A stretch of 64,000 bases of DNA, taken from NCBI RefSeq assembly GCF_008933165.1, contig NZ_WBVQ01000002.1, positions 519,569-583,568 of the forward strand. Direction: 5' to 3'. Each line of letters starts with the position of its first letter. The first letter of the stretch is position 1. This DNA is from Phaeocystidibacter marisrubri (GTDB taxonomy: Bacteria > Bacteroidota > Bacteroidia > Flavobacteriales > Schleiferiaceae). Positions 7,056 through 16,083 of the stretch are shown in pieces. The notes beneath the pieces were generated by a model. The model made no database searches. It saw only the letters and a program-made list of their open reading frames with translations, and was not told where the DNA came from. The translations under genes and the position numbers were made by a program.

Positions 7056-9650
7056 ATGAGCACCAAAATCTACGTACGAAGTCTACTTGTATTCTTCTCA
7101 CTATCAATGTGCTTTGGGCTTGTATCGTGCGACTTCAGCAAGAATGAAGTCAGCGATGCAGTAGATGCCCTTCCGCTGAGAAGTTCCATCATTTTCAAGG
7201 TGAACGACTTGGAAGAACTCACCTACGATATTCAGCAAAATGCGATTTACAAGGAACTAGACACTCTTCCCCTTTTTGGAGAATTTCGCGAATGGATTAG
7301 CTCTTTTCCTATTCCACAGAAACAACAAACACTATGGATTGCAGCACACGCCTCTGGTGCTGATGCCTACGACCTTCTTTTGGCGAAAACATCAGAGGGT
7401 GAAACTTCACTTCCATCCAATCTCAATTGGACGAAGAGGACCTATGACAACACCGACATTTACTCTGCAACTCGCGACGAGTACTCTTGGCACGCGGCCT
7501 CTTTCAAAGGAGTGGATTTATTAAGCAGAAGTCCACGTCTTATTGAAGAAGCCATACGTCAATTGAACTCGAAGTATTCGCTTAGCAGTAATTCTGATTT
7601 TGTGACTGCACTCCAGATTACCAATAAGAGAGATGCACTTAATATTTTGGTGAACTACGGCGAAATTGGCGGATTGCTCGAAACTTCATTCCCACATGCC
7701 CCATTGAACTTTATTGACAATCTGGGAACATGGGCAGCCTACGACTTATCATTGAACGTGGATAACTGGATGCTCTCTGGTGTAAACTTCAACCCCGATA
7801 GTGCCAACAGTTGGTTGAGTTGTTTTGATGGAAATAGTCCGGGTTCTTTCGAAGCCTCCAAATTACTTCCCAACAATACAGCTCAAGCCGTTATGGTCAG
7901 CATGAGTTACTCTCAAAGATACTTTGCGAAATACCGCGAGTATTTGCGAAGAGATGATCGCTTGCGCCTTTTTGAACCTCAAATTTCTGAACTTGGTTTT
8001 GACATCAACGAAGTCCTTTACTCTTGGGGTGGGGATGAATTCGGATTGATCAGTCTAGAGACATCTCCAGATGCAATAGCCCAACCTCGCGTAGCTTACG
8101 TTCACGCGGAGGATGTAGAATTAGCGGAAGAAATGTTGAAAATTCAAGCCGACGAAAATTTCATTGAAAATCACCGTGGGTATTTGATTCACAAATCGGT
8201 TCCGAAAAACCTCCTGCTACTCGGCTATGGTCGAATTTTCAAGGATATGATTTCTCCTTACTACACCTTCCACAATGATTATGTCATCTTTGGCAACAAC
8301 CTGCTTACCCTAAAAGGGGTTATCAACGACTTGATGGATGGAAGAACCTTAACGGGGCAGGCTACCTTCAACGAGGTCATGAATGAAATTCCAGGAAAGG
8401 GACACTTGAGAGTGGTGTACAAAAACCCAGGAGCTCTTGGACTTCTTCGTCGTTTGGTGGATGATGAAGCTAAGGAGCAAATTGACGACAACTTTGAGGG
8501 ATTATCTCGAATTGCTTGGGCTGCTCTGCAATACAAAGTAGACGGCGATGTGAGTTACTCCAATATTTACGCACGTCACGAAGAGGAATACGTGGCCGAA
8601 GCCAAACAACTTTGGGCCGTTCAATTGTCGGGAGAAGTTGTTGGTCAACCTCAGCTCGTTCTGAATCATTACACTCAAAAGAATGAAGTGGTTGTTCAGG
8701 ATGAAAACCATCAATTCTACCTCATAGACCACAGTGGAAAGGTCTTGTGGAAAAGAGAATTAGACGGTCCAATAAAGGGCAAAGTGAGTCAAGTTGACCT
8801 CTTCCGAAATGGCAAACTTCAACTGGCTTTCAACACCGAAAAGTTCATTTACATTGTAGATAGAAACGGGCATGATGTCGCTCCGTTCCCAGTGGCACTT
8901 CCTGAAAACGCCACCGCACCAATGGCGGTATTTGACTACGACAGGGCGCGCAATTACCGCTTCGTTATTCCGTGTGGCAAACGTGTATTGAACTACGACA
9001 AAGAAGGTAAACAAGTAGATGGATGGGTATTTGAACCTACAGAATCTCCTGTCCTTCGTCAGCCGCAACACTTCACAGTAGGCACTCGCGATTTCATCGT
9101 TATTCGAGAAAAAAGTGGCGTGGTACACCTCGTTTCTCGAAGAGGAGAAACACGTATCCCAATGGAAGACCGCTTGCCAGACACACACAACGACCTGTAC
9201 TTATCCGTGGGTAAAACAACCGATGAAACTCGTTTGATCACCTTCAGTGAAGGAGGACAATTGGTGAGTCTCTTCATGAATGGAACCGTGGATAGCACCG
9301 AGATCGATATGGAATCCAATCCAGGTGATTTTGTATTCCGTGACAATCGATACGTGATTACACAAAGTGGAAAACTCACGGTAAAAGACGAGCTCCATCC
9401 ATTCCAAGTGGACCTCGATGAAGATCTTTCCGAACCACTTTACTTTGTGCGCAATGATGCTCCAATATATGGAGTGGTTATCCCCGATCTAGATCAGGTA
9501 TGGTTGTACGGCCAAAGTGGTGATCCATTGCCAGGACTTCCACTTTATGGCTCGTCGTTCTTTACCGTTGGAGAATTTGGTCAGAGAGGTGTATTGAACC
9601 TCATTGTGGGTACTGGTGATGGAAACTTGCTGAACTACAAGCTGGAGTAA
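7056..9650 (+). CDS. large lipoprotein, DUF3352-like with C-terminal beta-propeller-like region
   Basis: 864 residues. The N-terminus is a lipoprotein signal ending in a lipobox (FGLVSC, Cys25). The first ~500 residues resemble DUF3352-type proteins of Bacteroidota, with recurrent segments about choosing and scoring substrates of unknown nature. From about residue 520 on there are repeated beta-strand segments (for example FYLIDHSGKVLWKRELDG near 550) that look like PQQ/beta-propeller blades. It is predicted to sit on the outer or inner membrane facing the periplasm. The function is unknown. It stands alone behind its own promoter and faces convergently onto a methyltransferase gene. Confidence 0.65.
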   Translation: MSTKIYVRSLLVFFSLSMCFGLVSCDFSKNEVSDAVDALPLRSSIIFKVNDLEELTYDIQQNAIYKELDTLPLFGEFREWISSFPIPQKQQTLWIAAHASGADAYDLLLAKTSEGETSLPSNLNWTKRTYDNTDIYSATRDEYSWHAASFKGVDLLSRSPRLIEEAIRQLNSKYSLSSNSDFVTALQITNKRDALNILVNYGEIGGLLETSFPHAPLNFIDNLGTWAAYDLSLNVDNWMLSGVNFNPDSANSWLSCFDGNSPGSFEASKLLPNNTAQAVMVSMSYSQRYFAKYREYLRRDDRLRLFEPQISELGFDINEVLYSWGGDEFGLISLETSPDAIAQPRVAYVHAEDVELAEEMLKIQADENFIENHRGYLIHKSVPKNLLLLGYGRIFKDMISPYYTFHNDYVIFGNNLLTLKGVINDLMDGRTLTGQATFNEVMNEIPGKGHLRVVYKNPGALGLLRRLVDDEAKEQIDDNFEGLSRIAWAALQYKVDGDVSYSNIYARHEEEYVAEAKQLWAVQLSGEVVGQPQLVLNHYTQKNEVVVQDENHQFYLIDHSGKVLWKRELDGPIKGKVSQVDLFRNGKLQLAFNTEKFIYIVDRNGHDVAPFPVALPENATAPMAVFDYDRARNYRFVIPCGKRVLNYDKEGKQVDGWVFEPTESPVLRQPQHFTVGTRDFIVIREKSGVVHLVSRRGETRIPMEDRLPDTHNDLYLSVGKTTDETRLITFSEGGQLVSLFMNGTVDSTEIDMESNPGDFVFRDNRYVITQSGKLTVKDELHPFQVDLDEDLSEPLYFVRNDAPIYGVVIPDLDQVWLYGQSGDPLPGLPLYGSSFFTVGEFGQRGVLNLIVGTGDGNLLNYKLE

Positions 9651-9651
9651 A

Positions 9652-10356
9652 TCAAGCTTTTTGAGCTCGGACTAAGAAACTGCCAAACCCATCTTTGTGA
9701 AGCACTTCCATTTTCCATCCTAAGTCGGAGAGTTTGCTAAGAAGGGATTGCTCATCGGCAAACAACCATGGGAAAGAGACTTCGGTAGATCCGTAGCGCA
9801 TCACGTAGGTCTGTTCACCGTAGTACGGCTCTAATTCAAGCGGATTAGAACCTGCCGGAAAATCGTAGATATAAGCGATGTCTGTCGATTCAAAAATTAC
9901 TTGCCCACCTGGCTCTAACCAACGCTCCCATTGATCGGTGAAATCTTTCAATCCTTCTAGAGTGCCTGCTAAACCGATGCCATTCATGAGGAGAAGAATG
10001 GTTTGGAATCCAGATTCTGTAAAATCTTCCCACCTATCAGCGCGCGCATCTTTCACACCTCTGGCTTTCATCACGCGAACGGCACCTTCCGACGAATCTA
10101 TCGCCACTACACTGTGACCTTTTGCCTGTAACTCCAATGCATGTGCTCCGGCACCCGCTCCCATATCCAGAACCTTCCCCTTGCAATACTCTAGAGCGAT
10201 ACTCTCCATTTCAGGGAACTCATCGGCCCTTCTGAAGAAATGAGAAACGGGAAGATCTTCCCAATCTACCGCCTGTGTTCGCACGCGGAGCTTTTGCAAG
10301 CCAAGGCCTGTATGATAATCGAGCATCGCTCGGCCAAAAAGATCCTCTTCGCTCAT
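9652..10356 (-). CDS. class I SAM-dependent methyltransferase
   Basis: 234 residues. The SAM-binding motif I (VLDMGAGAGAHALEL, about residues 61-75), an acidic residue ending the next strand (VVAIDSS) and a following LLLMNGIG segment define a Rossmann methyltransferase, probably acting on a small molecule. The substrate is unknown. It ends 1 nt from the stop of the convergent lipoprotein gene and follows the glucosaminidase gene by 1 nt. Confidence 0.8.
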   Translation of the reverse strand: MSEEDLFGRAMLDYHTGLGLQKLRVRTQAVDWEDLPVSHFFRRADEFPEMESIALEYCKGKVLDMGAGAGAHALELQAKGHSVVAIDSSEGAVRVMKARGVKDARADRWEDFTESGFQTILLLMNGIGLAGTLEGLKDFTDQWERWLEPGGQVIFESTDIAYIYDFPAGSNPLELEPYYGEQTYVMRYGSTEVSFPWLFADEQSLLSKLSDLGWKMEVLHKDGFGSFLVRAQKA

Positions 10357-10357
10357 A

Positions 10358-11248
10358 CTAATCTCTATATCCTTGTAGCGTCAAGACCTCACCTACTTTA
10401 GGCTCTTCTCCTGGCAACATGTGGTTTCGTTTGTACAGCTTGTCCAGTCTAATTCCGAACTTCTGTGAAATTGAATGCATCGTTTCACCTTCTTGAACGC
10501 GGTGCTTCTCTACCGAACCTCTTCTATACTTGCGCTCAAGGTAGATAATCATCCCCTCTTCCAACTTCGTATCCCACTTCAGATCGTTGTAGTCCAAGAG
10601 TCGATCGATGGTAACATCCACCTCCATCGACAGGCGGTTCCAATCATCATTTGCCTTGACCACAACGTATTCCAACCCCGATTCATGAACGAGTACAACG
10701 TGTCCTGAGGAAGCGATGACATCCCCATCTGGAGTGTATTCCATCTTGTCGTACTTGTACAACTCGTAATCTTCAATAATCCCAATCAACAACTCTGGGT
10801 AACGGCGATTGGTGGCATATCCACAGTCTTTGAGTCCTTCAGCCCAGGCTTCATAATCGTATGGATCTAATCGGAAAAGTCGCTCGTATCTACTGCGTTC
10901 CTTCAAGAACAAACTGTGATCGCGAAACGAGGCCTCAGCATGATCATAGACACGGAAACACTCGTCATCTTCATCATCATCCTTATACATTCTTCTGCCA
11001 TTCCAATCTGAATGACATTTGATTCCGAAGTGATTATTTCCCTCCCTTGCCAAATCACTCGTACCGTCGCCCGACTCTAAAATTCCTTGGGCCAGAGTGA
11101 TACTAGCAGGAATGCCGTACATCTGCATTTCACGAATGGCGATGTTCTTATACTTCTCAATATAGGCTTCGCGAAGTTCCAAACGACTCTGAGCCGACAC
11201 CACCGTTGAGAACAAAACAAGGGTTCCCAATATCCAATTCTTCATCAT
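10358..11248 (-). CDS. secreted glucosaminidase (GH73-like) with C-terminal LysM
   Basis: 296 residues. A signal peptide (about 1-20) is followed by a GH73/FlgJ-like glucosaminidase domain (about 25-165) with the catalytic-region motif GILESGDGTSD (Glu58) and the NNHFGIKC segment. A LysM peptidoglycan-binding repeat sits at the C-terminus (about 249-294). It should cleave the glycan strand of peptidoglycan in the periplasm or at the cell surface. The start codon overlaps the ATG of the divergent gene at 11247 by 2 nt, which leaves no room for a separate promoter between them. Confidence 0.85.
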   Translation of the reverse strand: MMKNWILGTLVLFSTVVSAQSRLELREAYIEKYKNIAIREMQMYGIPASITLAQGILESGDGTSDLAREGNNHFGIKCHSDWNGRRMYKDDDEDDECFRVYDHAEASFRDHSLFLKERSRYERLFRLDPYDYEAWAEGLKDCGYATNRRYPELLIGIIEDYELYKYDKMEYTPDGDVIASSGHVVLVHESGLEYVVVKANDDWNRLSMEVDVTIDRLLDYNDLKWDTKLEEGMIIYLERKYRRGSVEKHRVQEGETMHSISQKFGIRLDKLYKRNHMLPGEEPKVGEVLTLQGYRD

Positions 11249-11573
11249 GTGCGCAAACTACTATGTTTGGGAGGGAAACGGCACAGCAGCACAGCTATTT
11301 TATAAACGATGGAAAGTTGATAGCCTCAAACGTTCGCAGGAGCATTTAGACTCCCATCATTCCATACTTCAAAATCATTTCGAGTTGGTACCTTTGGGCA
11401 CAAATTGCTATGAAGTGAAAAATCTCGATCCAGAAGATTACTATCTCAGTCCGGAGGGCTTTATTGTCTTCACGGAGAAATATCATCTGAAAAGAGGTCA
11501 CTGTTGTCAGAGTGGTTGCAAGCATTGCCCCTATGGCTTTGACAAACGAACCGGAACATTTCGAAAAAAATAA
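11247..11573 (+). CDS. small cysteine-rich protein (DUF5522-like C-terminus)
   Basis: Up to 108 residues. The C-terminal ~45 residues contain DYYLSPEGFIVFTEKYHLKR followed by a cluster of four cysteines (CCQSGCKHC) and PYGF, the signature of the short DUF5522 family of Bacteroidota. The cysteines suggest a metal or Fe-S site (inference). The N-terminal ~55 residues are not part of that family and may reflect an over-extended start; a GTG at 11415 is one alternative. It is directly followed, after 3 nt, by the urocanate hydratase gene. Confidence 0.65.
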   Translation: MCANYYVWEGNGTAAQLFYKRWKVDSLKRSQEHLDSHHSILQNHFELVPLGTNCYEVKNLDPEDYYLSPEGFIVFTEKYHLKRGHCCQSGCKHCPYGFDKRTGTFRKK

Positions 11574-11576
11574 CCC

Positions 11577-13592
11577 ATGGATACTGCGAGAAAATTGTCC
11601 TTCGCCGAAGAAATTGAACTCGGAATCCCTCATGATTACTTACCGGAACTCCCTGCATATGACCCGGAAGTTAATCATGCTCCTGTTCGAAAGGAGATCT
11701 TAACCGACCTAGAAAAGAAGCTCGCATTAAAGAATGCGCTTCGCTATTTTCCTGAAAAATTTCACGCGCAACTCGCTCCAGAGTTTGCAGAAGAATTGAA
11801 GAAATACGGTCGTATTTATATGTACCGATATCGTCCGAGCTACGAAGTTAAAGCGCGTCCGATTTCTGAATACCCTGCAAAATCAAAGCAGGCTGCTGCC
11901 ATTATGTTGATGATTCAAAACAACTTGGATCATGCCATAGCACAGCATCCTCACGAATTGATTACCTATGGCGGCAATGGCGCTGTGTTCCAAAACTGGG
12001 CACAATACCGCCTCACCATGCAGTACTTGTCGCAAATGACCGACGAGCAAACGCTACACATGTACAGCGGTCACCCGATGGGCCTCTTCCCTTCACATCC
12101 AGGAGCTCCTCGTGTGATTGTGACCAATGGAATGATGATCCCAAATTATTCAAAACCGGATGATTGGGAGAAATTCAATGCCTTGGGCGTTACGCAATAT
12201 GGTCAGATGACAGCTGGATCATACATGTACATTGGACCGCAAGGCATTGTGCATGGAACCACCATCACAGTGTTGAATGCCTGTAGAAAAATTGATACCG
12301 CTGGAACAACCGCCGGAAAACTGTTTGTCACTGCCGGATTGGGTGGTATGAGTGGTGCTCAACCCAAAGCAGGTAACATTGCTGGCGTTGTGAGCATCAC
12401 AGCAGAGGTGAATCCGAAGGCCGCTTACAAGCGTCACGAGCAGGGCTGGGTAGACGAGGTGATTGAAGATGTGGATGCCGCTATTGATGCCGCTGAAGCA
12501 CATCGTGCAAAAGGTGAAGCCCACAGCATTGCTTACCTCGGAAACATCGTTACGCTTTGGGAGCGCATGGTAGAGCGCAATATCAAGGTTGATTTGGGCT
12601 CCGACCAAACTTCTCTTCACAATCCATGGGCTGGAGGATACTATCCTGTAGACATGAGTTTGGAAGAAGCCAACGAAATGATGGCTCATCAACCTGAAGC
12701 ATTCAAAGAGGCCATTCAAGCCACTTTGAGAAGACATGCTGCAGCCGTGAATGCCCTTACCGCAAAGGGAATGTACTTCTTCGATTACGGGAACGCGTTC
12801 TTACTAGAGGCATCACGCGCAGGCGCAGACATTATGGCTGAAAACGGCATCGACTTCAAGTACCCTAGTTATGTTCAAGACATCATGGGTCCCATGTGTT
12901 TCGATTACGGATTTGGTCCTTTCCGTTGGGTTTGTGCCAGCGGAAAACCTGAAGATTTGGAGAAAACCGACCGCATTGCTGAAAGGGTGCTAAGTGAAAT
13001 CATGGAACGATCTCCAAAAGAAATTCAGCAGCAAATGGCCGACAATATTCGTTGGATTCAACAAGCGGGGCCGAACAAAATGGTGGTGGGCTCTCAAGCT
13101 CGTATTCTCTATGCCGATGCAGAAGGTAGAATTGCCATTGCACGTGCCTTTAATGAAGCAATTGCCAAAGGAGAAATTGGTCCCGTTGTTTTGGGTAGAG
13201 ATCATCACGATGTAAGTGGAACCGACTCACCGTATCGCGAAACCAGCAACATTTACGATGGCTCTAGCTTCACCGCAGACATGGCCACTCACAATGTGAT
13301 TGGTGACAGCTTTAGAGGCGCCACCTGGGTTAGCATCCACAATGGTGGTGGCGTAGGTTGGGGTGAAGTGATCAATGGAGGATTTGGTATGTACCTCGAT
13401 GGTAGCGAAGGAGCGAAAGATCGCCTAGAGCAAATGTTGCTTTACGATGTAAACAACGGCATTGCCCGCAGGTCATGGGCTCGAAACAGCGAAGCCATTT
13501 TTGCCATTAAAAGAGAAATGGAACGCACACCTCTATTGAAGGTAACATTGCCTAACTTGGCCTCCGATGACCTAATCAATCAACAATTTTAA
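11577..13592 (+). CDS. hutU: urocanate hydratase (long Bacteroidota form)
   Basis: 671 residues, longer than the ~560-residue classical enzyme but with its hallmarks: GGNGAVFQNWAQYRL near 130, MYSGHPMGLFPSHP near 165, the NAD-binding glycine-rich stretch AGLGGMSGAQPKAGNIAG near 255 and FRWVCASGKPEDL with the active-site cysteine near 452. It converts urocanate to imidazolone propionate in histidine degradation. No other hut gene is present in this window. It lies 3 nt behind the small cysteine-rich gene and 26 nt ahead of the OmpH-like gene. Confidence 0.93.
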   Translation: MDTARKLSFAEEIELGIPHDYLPELPAYDPEVNHAPVRKEILTDLEKKLALKNALRYFPEKFHAQLAPEFAEELKKYGRIYMYRYRPSYEVKARPISEYPAKSKQAAAIMLMIQNNLDHAIAQHPHELITYGGNGAVFQNWAQYRLTMQYLSQMTDEQTLHMYSGHPMGLFPSHPGAPRVIVTNGMMIPNYSKPDDWEKFNALGVTQYGQMTAGSYMYIGPQGIVHGTTITVLNACRKIDTAGTTAGKLFVTAGLGGMSGAQPKAGNIAGVVSITAEVNPKAAYKRHEQGWVDEVIEDVDAAIDAAEAHRAKGEAHSIAYLGNIVTLWERMVERNIKVDLGSDQTSLHNPWAGGYYPVDMSLEEANEMMAHQPEAFKEAIQATLRRHAAAVNALTAKGMYFFDYGNAFLLEASRAGADIMAENGIDFKYPSYVQDIMGPMCFDYGFGPFRWVCASGKPEDLEKTDRIAERVLSEIMERSPKEIQQQMADNIRWIQQAGPNKMVVGSQARILYADAEGRIAIARAFNEAIAKGEIGPVVLGRDHHDVSGTDSPYRETSNIYDGSSFTADMATHNVIGDSFRGATWVSIHNGGGVGWGEVINGGFGMYLDGSEGAKDRLEQMLLYDVNNGIARRSWARNSEAIFAIKREMERTPLLKVTLPNLASDDLINQQF

Positions 13593-13618
13593 TTACCCTT
13601 GAAGGAAAAATTCAGTTT

Positions 13619-14224
13619 ATGAAAAACGGAAACATCATTTTCCAAGTAGTTTTAGCCATTGCCGTAGTGGTTCTTTTTGCCCTTCACTTTACCGGTGGAG
13701 ACGACACCTCGGCTAAACCAAGCGCTTCCTCTACCTCTACTGAAAGTGCCGCACCCAAAGGCAACATCGTATATGTGCGCATGGATTCATTGCTCAATAA
13801 CTATCAGTTGCACACGCGCTACATGACCAGTCTTTCTGCCAAAGAACAACGTCTTCGCCAGGACTTGGCTAAACGGGAGGAGAACGTTTTGATTGAAAGA
13901 CAAACGCTTCAACAAGCCGCTCCAAGCCTAACTCCCACTCAACTGCGCACTGCTCAAAACGAGTATCAGCGTATTGAACAAGCCTACTTGACGTATCAAC
14001 AAACCAAGATGGCAGAGCTTCAGCTAGAGAATGATTCATTGATGAAAATTGTAAAAGACGACATCGACCAGAGCATTGCAGATTTGCAAACAGAAATGGG
14101 CTTTGATTACGTTTTGCAATACCAGGGAACCCTACTTTATGGTGATTCTCTTGCGGATATTACCACTCAATTGGTACAGCGTTTGAATGCGAAAGACAAC
14201 GCATCAACATCATCTGAAGAATGA
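13619..14224 (+). CDS. OmpH/Skp-like periplasmic chaperone family protein
   Basis: 201 residues. A hydrophobic N-terminal segment (about 8-24) acts as signal or anchor. It is followed by a Ser/Thr-rich linker, a VYVRMDSLLNNYQ segment and a long charged, Gln-rich coiled coil (about 75-150). This is the Skp/OmpH layout, in which trimeric coiled-coil tentacles hold unfolded outer-membrane proteins. The ATGA overlap with the next gene indicates co-transcription. Confidence 0.75.
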   Translation: MKNGNIIFQVVLAIAVVVLFALHFTGGDDTSAKPSASSTSTESAAPKGNIVYVRMDSLLNNYQLHTRYMTSLSAKEQRLRQDLAKREENVLIERQTLQQAAPSLTPTQLRTAQNEYQRIEQAYLTYQQTKMAELQLENDSLMKIVKDDIDQSIADLQTEMGFDYVLQYQGTLLYGDSLADITTQLVQRLNAKDNASTSSEE

Positions 14225-14643
14225 AATCAGCAAAATTGAAAAGTTTAAAACGGTTAACTCGAATTCTCGGGTTATCCGTTTTTTTGTTTTTGGTAGCTTG
14301 TGAGGAAGACCCTATCAATGTGGACGATCGCACCCAATGGCTCGGAGCCTGGGTCTGCAATGAAACCTCTGGCGACTTTGCCCCACAGTCCTACACCATC
14401 ACCGTATATGAAGGCGTACAGCTCGATGAAATCACCATCACCGGACTTCACAACGAAGGGACCTCATGGACCATCGACGCCAACGTGTACAACCGTCAAT
14501 TGCAAATCCCTTCTCAAACCGTAGACGGGCTCACCATTAGCGGTAGCGGTAGCATTAATAGCACTGGCGAACAGGTCAACATGACTTTCACCTTTAACGA
14601 TGGAACAGGCGCCGACAATGTAGTGGCATATTGGACGAGGTGA
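14221..14643 (+). CDS. small hypothetical lipoprotein
   Basis: 140 residues. The N-terminus has a hydrophobic signal ending LFLVAC (lipobox Cys about 27) followed by acidic residues EEDP. The rest is predicted beta-rich, in a lipocalin-like pattern (WLGAWVCNETSGDF, then alternating hydrophobic strands, ending VVAYWTR). I do not recognise a specific family. It overlaps the OmpH-like gene by 4 nt and is followed by a strong terminator. Confidence 0.6.
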   Translation: MKSAKLKSLKRLTRILGLSVFLFLVACEEDPINVDDRTQWLGAWVCNETSGDFAPQSYTITVYEGVQLDEITITGLHNEGTSWTIDANVYNRQLQIPSQTVDGLTISGSGSINSTGEQVNMTFTFNDGTGADNVVAYWTR

Positions 14644-14734
14644 TATTCGCCCTAGGTCTCCAACGATGTCCGACAATTAGAAAATCGTAACCAACGGTTT
14701 GCCTTTGCGCAGCTACTGCCGTATCAACTAACAA

Positions 14735-14768
14735 AAAATCCCCCACAGCATTTGCCATGGGGGATTTT
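14735..14768. terminator. bidirectional rho-independent terminator
   Basis: A perfect 10-bp inverted repeat (aaaatccccc / gggggatttt, 14735-14744 and 14759-14768) with a 14-nt loop sits between two convergent genes. It has A/T-rich flanks on both sides, so it can serve both. Confidence 0.85.
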
Positions 14769-14817
14769 CTATTCTTGCACCGAGCACTCGTACTTAGTAC
14801 CAGTACTCCATACTGTC

Positions 14818-15960
14818 TTATTCATTCGCCAAGAAACGAGAGATAACAATCTTTTGGATCTCTGAAGTTCCTTCGTAAATCTGAGTAATCTTCGCATCGC
14901 GCATGAGACGCTCTACGTGGTACTCTTTTACGTAACCGTAACCACCGTGAATTTGAACGGCCTCAACTGAAGCCCACATTGCAGTTTCTGAAGCGAAAAG
15001 CTTAGCCATAGCGCTTTCTTTATCAAAAGGCTGACCTTGGTCTTTCAACCAAGCTGCTTTCAATACAAGGTGGCGAGCTGCTTCTACTTTCGTAGCCATT
15101 TCAGCCAACTTGAAAGCAACACCTTGGTGCTCGATAATCGGCTTACCAAAAGCAACACGCTCTTTAGCGTACTTGGTAGCCAACTCCAATGAACCACTAG
15201 CAATACCCAAAGCTTGTGCAGCAATACCAATACGGCCACCGCTCAATACCTTCATGGCGAATTTGAATCCAAATCCTTCTTCTCCTAGACGGTTTTCTTT
15301 TGGAACCTTCACGTCGGTGAACATCAAAGAGTGAGTGTCGCTACCGCGGATACCCAATTTCTCTTCTTTCTTACCTACTTGGAAACCTTCCATCTCGCGC
15401 TCAACAATAAGGCAGTTGATGCCTTTGTGACCTTTCTCAACATCAGTCTGAGCCATTACTAGGTAGATAGATGCAGAGTTACCATTGGTAATCCAGTTCT
15501 TCGTACCGTTCAATACGTAATGATCTCCCTTATCTACAGCTGTAGTGCGCTGTGACGTAGCGTCAGATCCTGCTTCTGGTTCAGAAAGACAGAATGCGCC
15601 AATCACTTCTCCTGAAGCCAATGGCTTTAGGTATTTCTCTTTTTGCTCTTCGGTACCAAATTTCTCAAGGCCCCAACAAACCAAAGAGTTGTTCACCGAC
15701 ATCACTACAGAAGCAGATGCGTCAATTTTAGATAACTCTTCCATGGCCAATACATAGCTCACAGTATCCATACCTGCGCCATTGTATTTAGGATCCACCA
15801 TCATTCCCAAGAAGCCTAGTTCGCCCATCTTCTTGATTTGCTCGGCAGGGAATTTTTCGTGGGTGTCGCGTTCAATTACACCTGGCAACAACTCTGTTTG
15901 TGCAAAGTCGCGAGCCGTGTCGCGAATCATCTTATGTTCTTCTGATAGTTCAAAGTGCAT
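14818..15960 (-). CDS. acyl-CoA dehydrogenase
   Basis: 380 residues, the standard length for short/medium-chain acyl-CoA dehydrogenases, which oxidise acyl-CoA to enoyl-CoA with FAD. Visible features are the GAFCLSEPEAGSDATSQRT FAD/substrate region near 125, the NGTKNWITNG segment near 155, and the C-terminal RDAKITQIYEGTSEIQKIVI stretch with the catalytic-base glutamate. The chain length preference (butyryl, isovaleryl or similar) cannot be settled. A promoter element lies about 90 nt upstream. Confidence 0.93.
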   Translation of the reverse strand: MHFELSEEHKMIRDTARDFAQTELLPGVIERDTHEKFPAEQIKKMGELGFLGMMVDPKYNGAGMDTVSYVLAMEELSKIDASASVVMSVNNSLVCWGLEKFGTEEQKEKYLKPLASGEVIGAFCLSEPEAGSDATSQRTTAVDKGDHYVLNGTKNWITNGNSASIYLVMAQTDVEKGHKGINCLIVEREMEGFQVGKKEEKLGIRGSDTHSLMFTDVKVPKENRLGEEGFGFKFAMKVLSGGRIGIAAQALGIASGSLELATKYAKERVAFGKPIIEHQGVAFKLAEMATKVEAARHLVLKAAWLKDQGQPFDKESAMAKLFASETAMWASVEAVQIHGGYGYVKEYHVERLMRDAKITQIYEGTSEIQKIVISRFLANE

Positions 15961-16050
15961 ATCGCTAGTTTTTGAGCCTTGATAATTCGAAGTCGGAATA
16001 AAATAACTTCGATTTCTACCTAAAATCTGACTAAACCGATTTTAACGGTT

Positions 16051-16059
16051 GCAAATGTA
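16051..16059 (-). promoter_or_regulatory. Bacteroidota -7 promoter element (TACATTTGC)
   Basis: On the minus strand TACATTTGC matches TAnnTTTG. It lies about 90 nt upstream of the acyl-CoA dehydrogenase ATG and would give a leader of roughly 85 nt. Confidence 0.5.
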
Positions 16060-16083
16060 GGGTTTTACGTCCATTTTTGACGG

